Assembly: GCA_015296085.1 (NCBI GenBank) | Contig: DVDT01000039.1 | Span: forward strand, 1-64,000 | Direction of reading: 5' to 3' | From: Trichormus sp. M33_DOE_039 | Lineage (GTDB): Bacteria > Cyanobacteriota > Cyanobacteriia > Cyanobacteriales > Nostocaceae | DNA: 64,000 bases | Shown: positions 19,239 through 28,930 of the stretch, piece after piece | Layout of the letters: the number at the start of each line of letters is the position of its first letter | Position numbering within the stretch: the first letter of the stretch is position 1 | Position numbers and translations under genes: made by a program | The notes under the pieces: model-generated | What the model was told of the DNA's origin: nothing | Seen by the model: the letters and a program-made list of their open reading frames with translations, nothing else | Database searches by the model: none

Positions 19239-19529
19239 ATGGATATGCAAGTCCTGAGAGAGCGTGCTGGTGTCAGTCGCGCCGAAGTTGCCTTCAGGCT
19301 TGCAATCAGTGAGACCAGCGTCCGCAACTGGGAAGCTGGTCGGACTGAGCCAACAATGACCCCAAAAAAATATTTGGAAGCCTTGCGGATATTTAAATGT
19401 ACCCCTGAAGAGTTGGCGATCGCTAGCGAAAAGTCAATTAATCAACGACACAAGCGCAAACCAGGCAGGCCAAAACGCTTTCCAGAAAATCAGGTAACAC
19501 AGGTAACTGATTCGCCGGTTTGCAACTGA
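19239..19529 (+). CDS. Small XRE-family regulator with AT-hook-like tail
   Basis: A 96-residue protein. Residues 1-60 form a Cro/C1-type helix-turn-helix: LRERAGVSRAEVAFRLAIS is helices 1-2 and ETSVRNWEAGRTEP the recognition helix and turn. The tail is basic and contains KRKPGRPKRF, with the GRP core of an AT-hook, a minor-groove AT-binding element. It starts at an ATG preceded by AAGGGGAG; a second in-frame ATG lies two codons later. It is monocistronic, 290 nt upstream of pdhB. Target genes are unknown. The HTH is secure; DNA binding by the hook is inference from the motif. Confidence 0.78.
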   Translation: MDMQVLRERAGVSRAEVAFRLAISETSVRNWEAGRTEPTMTPKKYLEALRIFKCTPEELAIASEKSINQRHKRKPGRPKRFPENQVTQVTDSPVCN

Positions 19530-19819
19530 TAGCCTGCTAAGTCAAAGTCCAAAATTTTAGATAGCTTTTAGAGAGCTTTGGTTTCACTTGCAAGTAGTTA
19601 ACTGCTAGATAATTACTACTTAACCAATTTCAGACGTAAATCTGCCACAAGCTAAGAGATAATTTCAAGGGAATTTGTCTTAGCGTTCCCGGACAAAGCT
19701 ACGATTTTGCAGTTTGATTTTGAGCTTTTCTAACTCATCCCTAACTAGTGCGATCGCTCACGGTATTAGTCGCGGTAGCGCGATAAGATTCTAAAACGAT
19801 AGTTGTAAAAAAGGTCTAA

Positions 19820-20803
19820 ATGGCAGAAACACTATTCTTCAACGCTTTGCGGGAAGCCATTGATGAAGAAATGGCGCGTGATTCCAGTGTATTCGTTCTT
19901 GGTGAAGACGTAGGACACTATGGTGGTTCTTATAAAGTCACCAAAGATCTATACCAAAAGTATGGTGAATTAAGAGTTTTAGATACTCCCATCGCCGAAA
20001 ACAGCTTCACTGGTATAGCAGTAGGCGCAGCCATGACTGGATTGCGACCCATTATTGAAGGCATGAACATGGGCTTTCTACTCCTCGCCTTTAACCAAAT
20101 CTCCAACAACGCCGGGATGTTGCGTTACACTTCCGGCGGTAACTTTAAAATTCCAATGGTGATTCGCGGCCCTGGCGGTGTAGGAAGACAACTAGGTGCA
20201 GAACACTCCCAGCGTCTAGAAGCATACTTCCAAGCCGTTCCAGGATTGAAGATTGTCGCCTGTTCTACTCCCTACAACGCTAAAGGATTACTGAAATCAG
20301 CAATCCGTGACGACAATCCAGTCTTGTTCTTTGAACACGTTTTACTTTACAACTTAAAAGAAAATCTGCCAGAGGAAGAATATCTCCTGCCTTTAGATAA
20401 GGCAGAGGTTGTTCGTCGCGGTAAAGATGTCACAATTCTGACCTATTCCCGGATGCGTCATCATGTCGTGCAAGCTGTCAAAGCTTTAGAAAAACAAGGT
20501 TATGACCCAGAAGTAATCGATTTAATATCACTCAAGCCCTTAGATTTTGAGACTATCGGTGCATCCGTGCGGAAAACCCACCGCGTCATTGTCGTAGAAG
20601 AATGTATGCGAACCGGCGGTATTGGCGCGGAATTAGTCGCATCCATTAACGATCGCCTATTTGATGAATTGGATGCCCCAGTATTAAGATTATCCTCCCA
20701 AGACATCCCCACACCTTACAACGGTACTCTGGAGCGTCTAACCATTGTGCAGCCAGAGCAAATTGTAGAAGCAGTACAGAAAATGGTTGCCATGCGAGTC
20801 TAG
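19820..20803 (+). CDS. pdhB: Pyruvate dehydrogenase E1 component, beta subunit
   Basis: A 327-residue transketolase-type subunit. The N-terminal pyrimidine-binding part has [33 protein letters not shown] and the E1-beta motif [15 protein letters not shown]. The C-terminal transketolase domain has [16 protein letters not shown] and [15 protein letters not shown]. It pairs with an E1-alpha encoded elsewhere to decarboxylate pyruvate and load lipoyl-E2, connecting glycolysis to acetyl-CoA. The ATG at 19820 has AAAAAGGTC upstream. The gene is on its own; a G-rich octamer repeat follows it, then secD. Confidence 0.95.
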   Translation: MAETLFFNALREAIDEEMARDSSVFVLGEDVGHYGGSYKVTKDLYQKYGELRVLDTPIAENSFTGIAVGAAMTGLRPIIEGMNMGFLLLAFNQISNNAGMLRYTSGGNFKIPMVIRGPGGVGRQLGAEHSQRLEAYFQAVPGLKIVACSTPYNAKGLLKSAIRDDNPVLFFEHVLLYNLKENLPEEEYLLPLDKAEVVRRGKDVTILTYSRMRHHVVQAVKALEKQGYDPEVIDLISLKPLDFETIGASVRKTHRVIVVEECMRTGGIGAELVASINDRLFDELDAPVLRLSSQDIPTPYNGTLERLTIVQPEQIVEAVQKMVAMRV

Positions 20804-20813
20804 GAATTGGGGG

Positions 20814-20837
20814 TGTAGGGGTGTAGGGGTGTAGGGG
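20814..20837 (+). repeat. Three tandem copies of an 8-nt unit
   Basis: TGTAGGGG is repeated three times without change directly after pdhB, followed by TAG. It is a short slippage-prone tandem in the pdhB-secD spacer, with no evident function. Confidence 0.7.
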
Positions 20838-20982
20838 TAGAAGGTTATAGGGGCGCAGAGGCAATTTTACACCCATGCCTAATACTCTATTCCCAATACT
20901 CAATGCCCCATACCCTATTCCCACCTACTCATAACTGATGCAAAGAGCGTTATTATAGCGTTTGTCAGTTGCGAGTTACGGT

Positions 20983-22407
20983 ATGCAGAGACAGCGATCG
21001 CTTTTAGCGTTAATATTAGTTTTAGTCATAGCCGCCTTGGTGTTCAGTTTCAAATATCCTGCACCTTTGGGGCTAGACTTACGAGGTGGATCACAGCTTA
21101 CGATTCAAGTGAAACCTACAGCCCAAATTCCCCAAATCACTGACCGGGAATTAGAGGGTGTGAAAAAAGTTGTTGAAGGACGGATTAATAGTCTTGGTGT
21201 TTCTGAACCCATTATTCAAACAGTGGGTGTAGATAAAATCCTTGTCCAACTACCAGGGGTCAATGACCCAGAACAAGCAGAGCGAGTTCTGGGAGGTACA
21301 GCACAGCTAGAATTCCGCCTGCAAAAACCCAATACAGAAACTCCATTATTGGCATTTCAATCGTCACGCTTTGAATTAAAAGCCAAGCAAGAAGAATTAA
21401 AAAAAAGCCAAGACCAAGCTGCAATTAATAAAAATTTAGAAGATTTAAAGAACAACAATCAAGCGATCGCTGAATTATTTGAAAGCACCAAACCACCGCT
21501 TGATGGACAATATCTCACAGATGCCTACGGCGAACCCACCCAACAGGGTAACAATTGGAACGTTGCTATTCGCTTTAACCAAAAAGGTGGTGAACTATTT
21601 GCAGAACTCACCAAAAATCTAGCAGGTACAGGGCGCAGCATCGGTATTTTTCTAGATAATGAACTGATTAGCGCGCCTGTTGTCGGAGTAGAATTTGCCA
21701 ATACTGGGATTACCGGCGGTTCGGCGGTAATTACAGGTAGATTCACCGCTCAACAAGCCAACGACTTAGGTGTACAACTGCGTGGTGGTGCTTTGCCCGT
21801 ACCAGTAGAAATTGCAGAAATCCGCACAGTTGGGGCAACCTTGGGACAAGACAGCATCAAAAGCAGTATCTACGCCGGGATTGGCGGTTTGATTTTAGTA
21901 TTAATCTTTATGGTGGTGTACTATAGACTACCAGGATTAATTGCAGATGTGGCTTTAATTATCTACGCTATCTTGACTTGGGCTAGCTTTTGTCTACTGA
22001 ATGTCACCCTTACCCTACCAGGAATTGCTGGTTTTATTCTCAGTATTGGTATGGCGGTAGACGCGAACGTGCTAATTTTTGAACGCACACGGGAAGAATT
22101 AATGGCCGGTAAATCGCTGTATCGTTCCGTCGAATCTGGCTTTTATCGGGCTTTTTCCAGCATCTTAGATGGCAACGTCACCACAGTTATTGCTTGTGCT
22201 GCACTATTTTACCTAGGGGCTGGTTTAGTTAAAGGTTTTGCTTTAACTTTGGGTTTAGGTGTAGCCGTCAGTATGTTTAGTGCTATTACTTGCAGTCGCA
22301 GCTTAATGTTTGTGGCAATTTCTATTCCTGCACTGCGGAAACCAGAACTTTTCTGTCCTAACCTGCCAGGATCAGGGTCATCAAATCAGGCAGAGGTGGC
22401 TAAATGA
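20983..22407 (+). CDS. secD: Protein translocase subunit SecD
   Basis: A 474-residue RND-family membrane protein that, with SecF, uses the proton gradient to aid export through SecYEG in plasma and thylakoid membranes. There is one N-terminal helix, then the family motif [15 protein letters not shown] large periplasmic P1 domain carries a charged insert of coiled-coil type ([19 protein letters not shown]). Five more membrane helices follow, with [24 protein letters not shown] prefer the ATG at 20983; a TTG 21 nt upstream is in frame. Its stop overlaps the secF start (ATGA), so the two are translationally coupled. Confidence 0.95.
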   Translation: MQRQRSLLALILVLVIAALVFSFKYPAPLGLDLRGGSQLTIQVKPTAQIPQITDRELEGVKKVVEGRINSLGVSEPIIQTVGVDKILVQLPGVNDPEQAERVLGGTAQLEFRLQKPNTETPLLAFQSSRFELKAKQEELKKSQDQAAINKNLEDLKNNNQAIAELFESTKPPLDGQYLTDAYGEPTQQGNNWNVAIRFNQKGGELFAELTKNLAGTGRSIGIFLDNELISAPVVGVEFANTGITGGSAVITGRFTAQQANDLGVQLRGGALPVPVEIAEIRTVGATLGQDSIKSSIYAGIGGLILVLIFMVVYYRLPGLIADVALIIYAILTWASFCLLNVTLTLPGIAGFILSIGMAVDANVLIFERTREELMAGKSLYRSVESGFYRAFSSILDGNVTTVIACAALFYLGAGLVKGFALTLGLGVAVSMFSAITCSRSLMFVAISIPALRKPELFCPNLPGSGSSNQAEVAK

Positions 22408-23387
22408 AACTCAGTATTAACAAATCGCGATCGCTTTGGTGGACTATTTCTTGCGCCATCACCTTGGCTGGTATCATCTCAATGGTGATTTCTTGGCAAA
22501 ACCCCGAAATTCGCGCCCCCTTACGTCCCAGCTTAGATTTTGTCGGCGGTACAAGACTACAATTTGAACGAGATTGTAGCAAACCAGGAAACTGCGATCG
22601 GCCTATAGATATCAACGTTGTACGGGAAGTTGCCAAAGACCAAGGACTGGGCGATAGCAGTATTCAGATAGTTGCTGACAAAGAAACACGCCAAGAAAAC
22701 GGCATCTTAATTCGTACCAAAAATTTAGACCGTGACCAGCGTACTAAATTACAATCCGCCTTAAGTGAAAAAGTTGGCACATTTGACGAACAAAAAAATC
22801 AAATTGACACTGTAGGGCCTACCTTGGGGCGAGAGTTGTTTACTTCTGGTGTCATCGCTCTGATTGTTTCTTTTGCAGGCATTGTCATTTATCTAACATT
22901 TCGGTTTCAATTAGATTACGCCGTATTTGCGATCGTGGCGCTGTTCCACGATGTACTGATCACAACAGGAATTTTCTCAATTTTTGGTCTAGTTTTCGGC
23001 ACAGAAGTAGATAGCTTATTTATTGTGTCGCTATTGACAATTACTGGTTTTTCTGTAAATGACACAGTAGTAATTTACGATCGCATTCGAGAAACCTTAA
23101 AAATTAACCCTAACCAACCAATTACTGAGATTGTCGATGATGCGGTGAATCAAACTTTAGGCAGATCAATTAATACCACTTTAACTACCATGCTGCCATT
23201 GTTCGCCATCTTTTTCTTTGGTGGCGAAACTCTGAAAAACTTTGCTCTAGCTCTCATTATCGGCTTTGCCGCCGGGGCTTATTCCAGTATTTTCATCGCC
23301 AGCACCCTCCTGACTTTATGGCGAGAACGCACAGGTAAATCTACAGTAGTAGAAACTGCCGGAGTTACTGATACATCTTTGGAGTAG
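22404..23387 (+). CDS. secF: Protein translocase subunit SecF
   Basis: A 327-residue partner of SecD. An N-terminal helix leads into the SecF signature [12 protein letters not shown], then a periplasmic domain and five helices with [18 protein letters not shown]. This is the SecF equivalent of the Sec[14 protein letters not shown] helix and belongs to the proton path. The start overlaps the secD stop by 4 nt. Length is normal. No yajC lies in the window. Confidence 0.95.
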   Translation: MKLSINKSRSLWWTISCAITLAGIISMVISWQNPEIRAPLRPSLDFVGGTRLQFERDCSKPGNCDRPIDINVVREVAKDQGLGDSSIQIVADKETRQENGILIRTKNLDRDQRTKLQSALSEKVGTFDEQKNQIDTVGPTLGRELFTSGVIALIVSFAGIVIYLTFRFQLDYAVFAIVALFHDVLITTGIFSIFGLVFGTEVDSLFIVSLLTITGFSVNDTVVIYDRIRETLKINPNQPITEIVDDAVNQTLGRSINTTLTTMLPLFAIFFFGGETLKNFALALIIGFAAGAYSSIFIASTLLTLWRERTGKSTVVETAGVTDTSLE

Positions 23388-23483
23388 TCGTTGGTCATTC
23401 ATCATTAGTTACTCTCTTGTCTCTCTTTCAATTCCCGACAACTCTCTAATTTTGAAGCCGTTGGCTTTCCTTCACTTTTAGAG

Positions 23484-23505
23484 ACGCTTCCACAAAAGGA
23501 AGCGT
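23484..23505 (+). terminator. Hairpin after secF
   Basis: ACGCTTCC and GGAAGCGT pair perfectly around a 6-nt ACAAAA loop, 97 nt after the secF stop. There is no long T tract, so it may be a terminator or a dispersed palindromic repeat. Confidence 0.45.
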
Positions 23506-23568
23506 AAACCTAATCGTAGAGTATTCTGAATTTTGAATTTATTTGTTCCCAATTCCCAATAATTGCCT

Positions 23569-23967
23569 ATGATTCAACCAGAAGAACCAGAAATTTCTGA
23601 CAATGAACAATCTTTAGCTCAACAAGTCCAAAAGCTACACCAACTAACTGTTTATGGCAGATGGCTATTTGTTGGCTGTTTATGGCTGGCAATTGCCCCT
23701 ATATGCTTGTGGAATCTCCGCTCAGAAATTAGCTTGTGGCAACAATACTTTACTTGGGTAGCACTACGGTACGGGCTTCTCTATCACCCCCTATCTGCTA
23801 TAGGGTTAGCTTTTTGCGTTGGGATGACTACTTCTGTTTTAGTTTGGCAAAGTCGGAATATCTTACTGGGATTACCACAACAAGAGCAGCAACGTTTAGA
23901 AAAACAAGTATTTCAGATCCGCCAACAAGGCCCTACTCATCCCTTATGGAAGTGGGTGTGTCATTAG
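23569..23967 (+). CDS. Small two-helix membrane protein, unknown function
   Basis: This 132-residue protein has a charged N-terminus (EEPEISDNEQSLAQQVQKL), a first membrane helix (WLFVGCLWLAIAPICLW) and a second one (YHPLSAIGLAFCVGMTTSVL). An amphipathic Gln/Arg-rich C-terminal helix follows (LPQQEQQRLEKQVFQI). I choose the ATG at 23569 over the in-frame TTG at 23563. I do not recognise a named family. The arrangement suggests a cyanobacteria-specific membrane protein. It stands alone, 181 nt after secF. Confidence 0.65.
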   Translation: MIQPEEPEISDNEQSLAQQVQKLHQLTVYGRWLFVGCLWLAIAPICLWNLRSEISLWQQYFTWVALRYGLLYHPLSAIGLAFCVGMTTSVLVWQSRNILLGLPQQEQQRLEKQVFQIRQQGPTHPLWKWVCH

Positions 23968-24113
23968 TCAACAGTAATTAGCTGCTCCTCTTTTTTTCAA
24001 TGCCCCACGCCTTATTTTCCTAATTTAGTTGCATATGAATGCCACAACTCGTTGATATCTTGCACAATTATGATTAAAAGACAGTAAAAATACTGCCACA
24101 TCGGAGTGCCTAC

Positions 24114-24587
24114 ATGATGAACCACCCTCAGATTCAGTTTCGCGAACATCGCCATACTGAAATAGACCTTTACCAGCTCCAAGAGTTATTTAATCTTGCA
24201 GCTTTCTGGGCGAAAGGACGTAGTGTTGAGGATTTGAGTATAGCTATTGCCAATAGCAATCCAGTAATTTCTATTTGGGATGGAGAAAAACTGATTGGTT
24301 TTGCTAGAGCGACTTCTGATGGCATCTATCGAGCGACGATTTGGGATGTGGTCATTCACCCAAAATACCAAGGTACTGGATTAGGTAGCAAATTAGTTGA
24401 AACTGTTTTGAGTCACCCTCAAATGCAGGTTGAGCGTGTTTATTTGATGACTACTCATCAACAAAAGTTCTATGAAAAGATTGGTTTCCAGACTAACAGC
24501 ACTACAACTATGGTCTTGCATAACCACACCAATATTAGCAATATGACTACTGTGGAAGTTCAACTTCAAGAATCTCTAGGGGCATAG
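24114..24587 (+). CDS. GNAT-family N-acetyltransferase
   Basis: A 157-residue acetyl-CoA-dependent acetyltransferase. Motif A for acetyl-CoA is in VVIHPKYQGTGLGSKLVETVL (Q/R-x-x-G-x-G/A form) and motif B is near [29 protein letters not shown] is nearly shared with the ycf52-like gene at 28.9 kb, so the two are paralogues. The 3' end overlaps the convergent kinase-like gene by 41 nt (24547-24587). The substrate is unknown; plastid relatives acetylate small amines or proteins. An ATG-ATG start follows GGAGTGCCTAC. Confidence 0.85.
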   Translation: MMNHPQIQFREHRHTEIDLYQLQELFNLAAFWAKGRSVEDLSIAIANSNPVISIWDGEKLIGFARATSDGIYRATIWDVVIHPKYQGTGLGSKLVETVLSHPQMQVERVYLMTTHQQKFYEKIGFQTNSTTTMVLHNHTNISNMTTVEVQLQESLGA

Positions 24588-25458
24588 ATATCTGTAGTCT
24601 TGTCAACTGCTCTGCATTCTCAGCAATGGGAGATGCTAAGATTTCCAACTGACCCCCCATTGTTGCTAACAGCTTTTGATTGAGTAATAGCTTCATACCA
24701 GGAGAAAGAGCAGTTTTTTCTAACTTCACATCATCCGCTTCAGATTTCAGTAAATCTATAGACTCGTAGCTAACTAAGGCATGATGAGGGAAATCTAGCC
24801 ATATTTGCACAAAACCACTCTTCACACCACTAGAAATACAAATACTACCTTCTGCCATTTGAGAAATAGCATTATCTACTAAGTTTAGTAATATTTGCCT
24901 CAACCACCTTTGGTCTGCTAAAACGCAAATCTCTGGGTCTGGAGGTAAAATTTGCAGCTTTAAATTGCGATCTACTGCCAGCATATAAGTTAAGTTATAA
25001 ACTTCTTGTAAAATCTCAGCTACAGGTCGGGGCTGAATATCTAATTTGTTAGTACCGTGTTCTGTCCTGACAACATTGAGAATTTCATCCATCAGATGTA
25101 ACAGCTTTAAAGCCCGTTCATGAGCCTGGGCGATAAATTCGCGCTCTTCTGCTGCATCTTCGCATAAATCCGACAAGATCAACTGATGTAACCCGATGAG
25201 ACCATTGAGAGGTGATCGCAATTCATGGGTAGTCCGTGCTAAGAATCCCCCTTTGAACTGGCTCATTTCCTTGGCCATTTCATAGGCTAGTTGTGTGTTC
25301 TTGATAGTCGCTTGGACTGACAATTCCGGCTGTTGATCTTTTGGTGTTATTGGTAATTCTCTAGATATCGGCTTGACAGACCGTTTTGTGAGTAACCAGC
25401 CACAACCTAACCCTATGATTAACCCTACTCCCAGATATAACCAGTTACTCCAATTCAT
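24547..25458 (-). CDS. Membrane-anchored histidine-kinase-like protein, ATP site degenerate
   Basis: A 303-residue protein with an N-terminal membrane helix (LYLGVGLIIGLGCGWLL). After a short linker comes a HisKA helix with His at about residue 78 in THELRSPLNGLIG and a second dimerisation helix. The HATPase region begins correctly with an N box (ILLNLVDNAIS). The G1 (DxGxG) and G2 (GxGLGL) boxes are then not found; the sequence runs QIWLDFPHHALVSYES and later LSPGMKLLLNQKLLATMGG. It therefore probably lacks normal ATP binding and may act as a phosphotransfer or dimerisation partner (inference). It overlaps the GNAT gene tail to tail. Confidence 0.75.
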   Translation of the reverse strand: MNWSNWLYLGVGLIIGLGCGWLLTKRSVKPISRELPITPKDQQPELSVQATIKNTQLAYEMAKEMSQFKGGFLARTTHELRSPLNGLIGLHQLILSDLCEDAAEEREFIAQAHERALKLLHLMDEILNVVRTEHGTNKLDIQPRPVAEILQEVYNLTYMLAVDRNLKLQILPPDPEICVLADQRWLRQILLNLVDNAISQMAEGSICISSGVKSGFVQIWLDFPHHALVSYESIDLLKSEADDVKLEKTALSPGMKLLLNQKLLATMGGQLEILASPIAENAEQLTRLQISMPLEILEVELPQ

Positions 25459-25542
25459 AATTTGGCAGAGATTAACTTTTGATTTTTATTTAATTGATCA
25501 CAAAAAGGAAACTTCTGTTTCCCACTTCAACTGATTTAAACG

Positions 25543-26139
25543 CTAAACGTCTAAGTTTATCGCACCCTGACGTAAAATTCGCCAACTGCTTCCTGTCCAT
25601 TTAGCAACAGTAGATGGCTGACTCAGTATAGTATTTTCACTGAAAAATTCTGTACCTGTAAATTCTAAAGTCAGTACGTCAGGAAATTGACTGTCAATTT
25701 CTGCCATAGTTTGTAAAGCAGGTTGACCTGATAAGTTAGCACTAGTAGTAGCTAGAGGGCCTGTTTGTAACAAAATTGCTTGAGCGATCGCGCTTTGCGG
25801 AACTCGAATCCCAATGGTTGTGGGATCATGGGGATTCATCGCTTGGGGAATGCGATCGCTAGCAGGTAACACCAATGTCAATGCTCCCGGCCAGTACTGA
25901 TTTACCACTTGCTGCCAAATTTGATACTCTTCTGAGCTACCTTGAACATAAGGCCATAAATCTTCTGCACTAGCCCCCATCAAAATTAAAGGCTTTTCTT
26001 GACTGCGCTGTTTAGTGGTAAAAATTAATCCCGCTTTTTCTGGTAAAGCTGCGAGTGCGGGAACAGTGTCAGTAGGAAAACTAACTACAACGCCAGCATG
26101 AACACCAGCTATTAATTTTTCTAAAGAAACTTTGGTCAT
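25543..26139 (-). CDS. TsaC/Sua5/YrdC-family threonylcarbamoyl-AMP synthase
   Basis: A 198-residue single-domain YrdC protein. Recognisable parts are VVSFPTDTVPALAALP, the nucleotide-binding stretch KQRSQEKPLILMG, PGALTLVLPAS, IGIRVPQS and the ATTSANLSGQPA motif. The family makes threonylcarbamoyl-AMP for the tRNA t6A37 modification; the transfer subunit TsaD is encoded at 32181-33224. There is no C-terminal Sua5 extension. It lies 110 nt downstream of prmC on the same strand. A paralogue with a different role is possible, since YrdC proteins often occur in several copies. Confidence 0.85.
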   Translation of the reverse strand: MTKVSLEKLIAGVHAGVVVSFPTDTVPALAALPEKAGLIFTTKQRSQEKPLILMGASAEDLWPYVQGSSEEYQIWQQVVNQYWPGALTLVLPASDRIPQAMNPHDPTTIGIRVPQSAIAQAILLQTGPLATTSANLSGQPALQTMAEIDSQFPDVLTLEFTGTEFFSENTILSQPSTVAKWTGSSWRILRQGAINLDV

Positions 26140-26204
26140 AAATTATGAGTTATGAGTTTTATGAACTATCATTCACTACTCATAACTCATAACCCAGCAT
26201 TCTT

Positions 26205-26231
26205 GTACAGATGCGTAGACACTCGTAAGAG
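26205..26231 (-). repeat. Copy A of a dispersed 27-nt element
   Basis: GTACAGATGCGTAGAC followed by ACTCGTAAGAG matches the element at 51393-51419 with 3 mismatches in 27. Here it lies in the spacer between prmC and the YrdC gene, next to ATGAGTTATGAG-type short repeats. The 51-kb copy is half of a long hairpin. Confidence 0.55.
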
Positions 26232-26249
26232 CGGCGGATAATCACGCCT

Positions 26250-27170
26250 CTACTTAGCACTCACATTAGCTAAAGCAAAGCGTTCAATGCCCTCTAAATC
26301 CTTGTGAATTTGGATGTTGTTATAACTACCTTGCTCTTCTAGAAGCGTTTTTACCGCTTCCGCCTGTCCCGCCATCATTTCGATTAGCCATAGGCCACCA
26401 GGTCGTAAATAACACGGTGAGACTTCTATCAATTGGCGAATGTCATCTAAGCCATCAGCACCACCATCTAAAGCTAAATGTGGTTCATGGTTTACTACTT
26501 CTGGTTGCAGTGTCGGTACAATATTACTGGGGATATAGGGTGGATTGGAAACCATACCGCTGACTTGACCTTTGAGGGCTGTTAACGGTTGCCACCATGA
26601 CCCATGATAAAACTGTATTCGTTCAGCTAGACCCAAACTTTCGGCGTTTTCTTGGGCGATCGCCAAAGCTTCTTGACTAAAATCTACGGCGTGAATTGTT
26701 GCTTCTGGAAAAGCATTCGCCAGCCCTAGAGCGATCGCCCCACTACCAGTCCCCAAATCTACCCAATGTCCTCGTTGTAGTTGTGGCGCGACTGCACTGT
26801 CAGCAGCCGCTACCATAGCTAGATCAATCAAGCATTCAGTTTCTGGCCTGGGAATTAAGACTGCGCTCGACACTTTCAATCTAAAATTTCGCCAAGGTGT
26901 GCTGCCAGCAATGTATTGTACTGGCAAACCATCATCTAAGCGTCTTTGCCACAGTCGGTCTAACTCTTCTAAAGACAAAGCCATGAAAATCTCAACTTGG
27001 TCTTTAAAAGACTCTAAACGCAGTGTCAAGCGGTCTAATCCTGCTACCTCTTGCAGTAGCCAATCTACTTCCGCTACTGAAATCTGATCAGCGATCGCTG
27101 CTTTGATTGCTTTATTGCGCCATTGCCAAAGTTGTAAACCAGAAACTACATTTAGCTGTTGATTAACCAT
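26250..27170 (-). CDS. prmC: Release factor glutamine methyltransferase
   Basis: A 306-residue SAM-dependent enzyme that methylates the Gln of the GGQ motif in RF1/RF2. The N-terminal helical domain (about 1-95) is followed by the Rossmann methyltransferase domain with WVDLGTGSGAIALGLA and the hallmark catalytic NPPYIP motif in MVSNPPYIPS. Its start is 2 nt from the tic22 stop, so the two genes are probably one transcript. The window also encodes RF3 (prfC). The call is firm: NPPY with this N-terminal domain is specific to HemK/PrmC. Confidence 0.94.
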   Translation of the reverse strand: MVNQQLNVVSGLQLWQWRNKAIKAAIADQISVAEVDWLLQEVAGLDRLTLRLESFKDQVEIFMALSLEELDRLWQRRLDDGLPVQYIAGSTPWRNFRLKVSSAVLIPRPETECLIDLAMVAAADSAVAPQLQRGHWVDLGTGSGAIALGLANAFPEATIHAVDFSQEALAIAQENAESLGLAERIQFYHGSWWQPLTALKGQVSGMVSNPPYIPSNIVPTLQPEVVNHEPHLALDGGADGLDDIRQLIEVSPCYLRPGGLWLIEMMAGQAEAVKTLLEEQGSYNNIQIHKDLEGIERFALANVSAK

Positions 27171-27172
27171 GC

Positions 27173-28003
27173 CTAACGTTGATTGGGCTTCGGTGTCTGC
27201 CGTGAATTATTGTTATTACTATTGGCAGGCGTTTTATTATCTCTTGGTAAAGTCCTGATATAATCCCTCGATTCAGGGGATGGAATTAAAACAACTTGGT
27301 TCAACCAAGAATCATTTTTCTTCTGCAAAGTATCGATCATTCCGTCTACATCAATGACCTGAATATCAGCTTTAGGAAACTTGGGCTTCACTTGATTTAA
27401 CAAACCGAGTGCATCTTGCTTACTGAAAAAGATGGGTACAACCTGTTCTTTTGCCGAGCCTAGTTGAATGGGGACATAACCCTGCTGTGGAGAAAATCTC
27501 ACAGCAAACAACGGTACACTATTAAACTTATCTACCTGCTGACCACTTTGACGCAGTAAATCCACTGCTCCCTTAAGTTCCTGATCTACAGGTTTAAAAG
27601 CAAACAACAGACGATTAGGATCTTTTTTACTTTGTTGTAATTGCTGATAAATCACACCCAGAGGTACTGCTGTTACCTGTAGGCTTTTGACCATTTCTTC
27701 TGTTTTGGGATCTTTACCTTTGGCATTCCGCAGCTCTGTAATAAAAGCTTGAGCATCTTGGCGGCTTAGATAAACACCCGTCACTGAACCTCCAGGTTTT
27801 TGACCATTCTGTGCAGCTGGTAAGGAACGACTCAAGGGCAAACCTTTATCGTTAGTTACTAAATATACAGGTACAGCATCTAGTTTTTCTTTGATTTGTT
27901 GTTCTGACAATGCCCATACCGGAATATTCCCTATAAATACTGTTCCCAGCAGGGTACTTCCCACTAGACCTAATGTTGCTCCCCAACGAACCAATGCTTT
28001 CAT
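27173..28003 (-). CDS. tic22: Tic22-like periplasmic/thylakoid chaperone
   Basis: A 276-residue protein with a Sec signal peptide (basic start MKALVRWG, hydrophobic core, probable cleavage after PVWA). The Tic22 fold has two related halves: VYLVTNDKGLPL...VYLSRQDAQAFI and FAVRFSPQQGYV...FFSKQDALGLLNQV. A low-complexity Asn/Gln tail ends it. Cyanobacterial Tic22 is known to support outer-membrane biogenesis and is related to the chloroplast intermembrane-space import factor. I use the ATG at 28003, which has AAGGAG 6 nt upstream; the frame extends 6 codons further. It is the first gene of a tic22-prmC pair. Confidence 0.88.
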   Translation of the reverse strand: MKALVRWGATLGLVGSTLLGTVFIGNIPVWALSEQQIKEKLDAVPVYLVTNDKGLPLSRSLPAAQNGQKPGGSVTGVYLSRQDAQAFITELRNAKGKDPKTEEMVKSLQVTAVPLGVIYQQLQQSKKDPNRLLFAFKPVDQELKGAVDLLRQSGQQVDKFNSVPLFAVRFSPQQGYVPIQLGSAKEQVVPIFFSKQDALGLLNQVKPKFPKADIQVIDVDGMIDTLQKKNDSWLNQVVLIPSPESRDYIRTLPRDNKTPANSNNNNSRQTPKPNQR

Positions 28004-28645
28004 GAGTACTCCTTCCATCAAGACTTTAATTCAGTTTAGACAAATCGTTTGATTTGCACAGCACCAATTTGGTACTAACTTTTTTCAGTTATATAGCAAT
28101 CTATGTGAGATGGGAAAAATTCATTTTTACTGCAAATGCTCACAATCTAATCTCAAAACACCAGATTTTCCAACCTTGATCAATGGCAATGCTGATTTTG
28201 TCACCCTTTGACTTTACTAGATTAAACTAATTGTGAGTTTAGTTTGACCATTGACTACCAATTAATGTAGATGCTCGTGATGTAGCTCATTGTGAATGTA
28301 GACAACGCCATTGTATGGTCTTTACTCGCACTTCCATGACGTTACTTCATCATTAATCGTTCCATCTATGCTGGGCAATATTACACTTGGGTTTGAGACA
28401 TAAATCTTATGTAATAGGTATTATTTTATTGTTAAAAAAAATTCATGATTCTATCAGAATAGGCTATGGTTCTGAAGATTTTCATAGTAATTTTAAGCAT
28501 AAATACATATTAATTTAGTAGTTTTTATTAGATTAAATGTAAGCGTTACGTCACATTCGCATGCCAAATTATAATTTTCTGGTTTTACCTATGAGAAAAC
28601 CCCAGTCTGGTCATAGACATGGGGTTATTGCTCATTTCTGACTAA
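28004..28645. other. Intergenic region between tic22 and tRNA-Pro
   Basis: AT-rich, with no gene. It should carry the tic22 promoter. The only structure I see is the tRNA terminator at 28598-28626. Confidence 0.45.
28598..28626 (-). terminator. Terminator of tRNA-Pro
   Basis: AACCCCA and TGGGGTT form a 7-bp stem around 15 nt; reading leftward the stem is followed by TTCT. It starts 19 nt after the tRNA 3' end. Confidence 0.6.
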
Positions 28646-28719
28646 TCGGGATGACAGGATTTGAACCTGCGGCATCCTGCTCCCAAAGCAGGCGCGCTAC
28701 CAAGCTGCGCTACATCCCG
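28646..28719 (-). tRNA. tRNA-Pro (anticodon UGG)
   Basis: The minus strand folds as a 74-nt cloverleaf. The acceptor is CGGGATG / CATCCCG with discriminator A, the D arm is in GCGCAGCTTGGTAGCGC, and the T arm has GGTTCAAATCC. The anticodon stem CCTGC/GCAGG encloses loop TTTGGGA, giving anticodon UGG (proline). No CCA is encoded. A terminator hairpin follows. Confidence 0.95.
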
Positions 28720-28930
28720 ATAAAGGATTGATAATTAATCACTATTCTTTACACCATACCACAATATTTCACTTTTTCATAGTCCTCTACAGTGATCTTC
28801 TTTGAGTGCGCCCTGCATTCAATCAACAGAGATGTTCAACGGATAATCCACAACGTTTTCCGGTTTCGACTCCGCTCGGCTTTAAAATCAAACGAAGTCG
28901 AAATGCTAGAAATCGCGCCTGATCAAAAAA

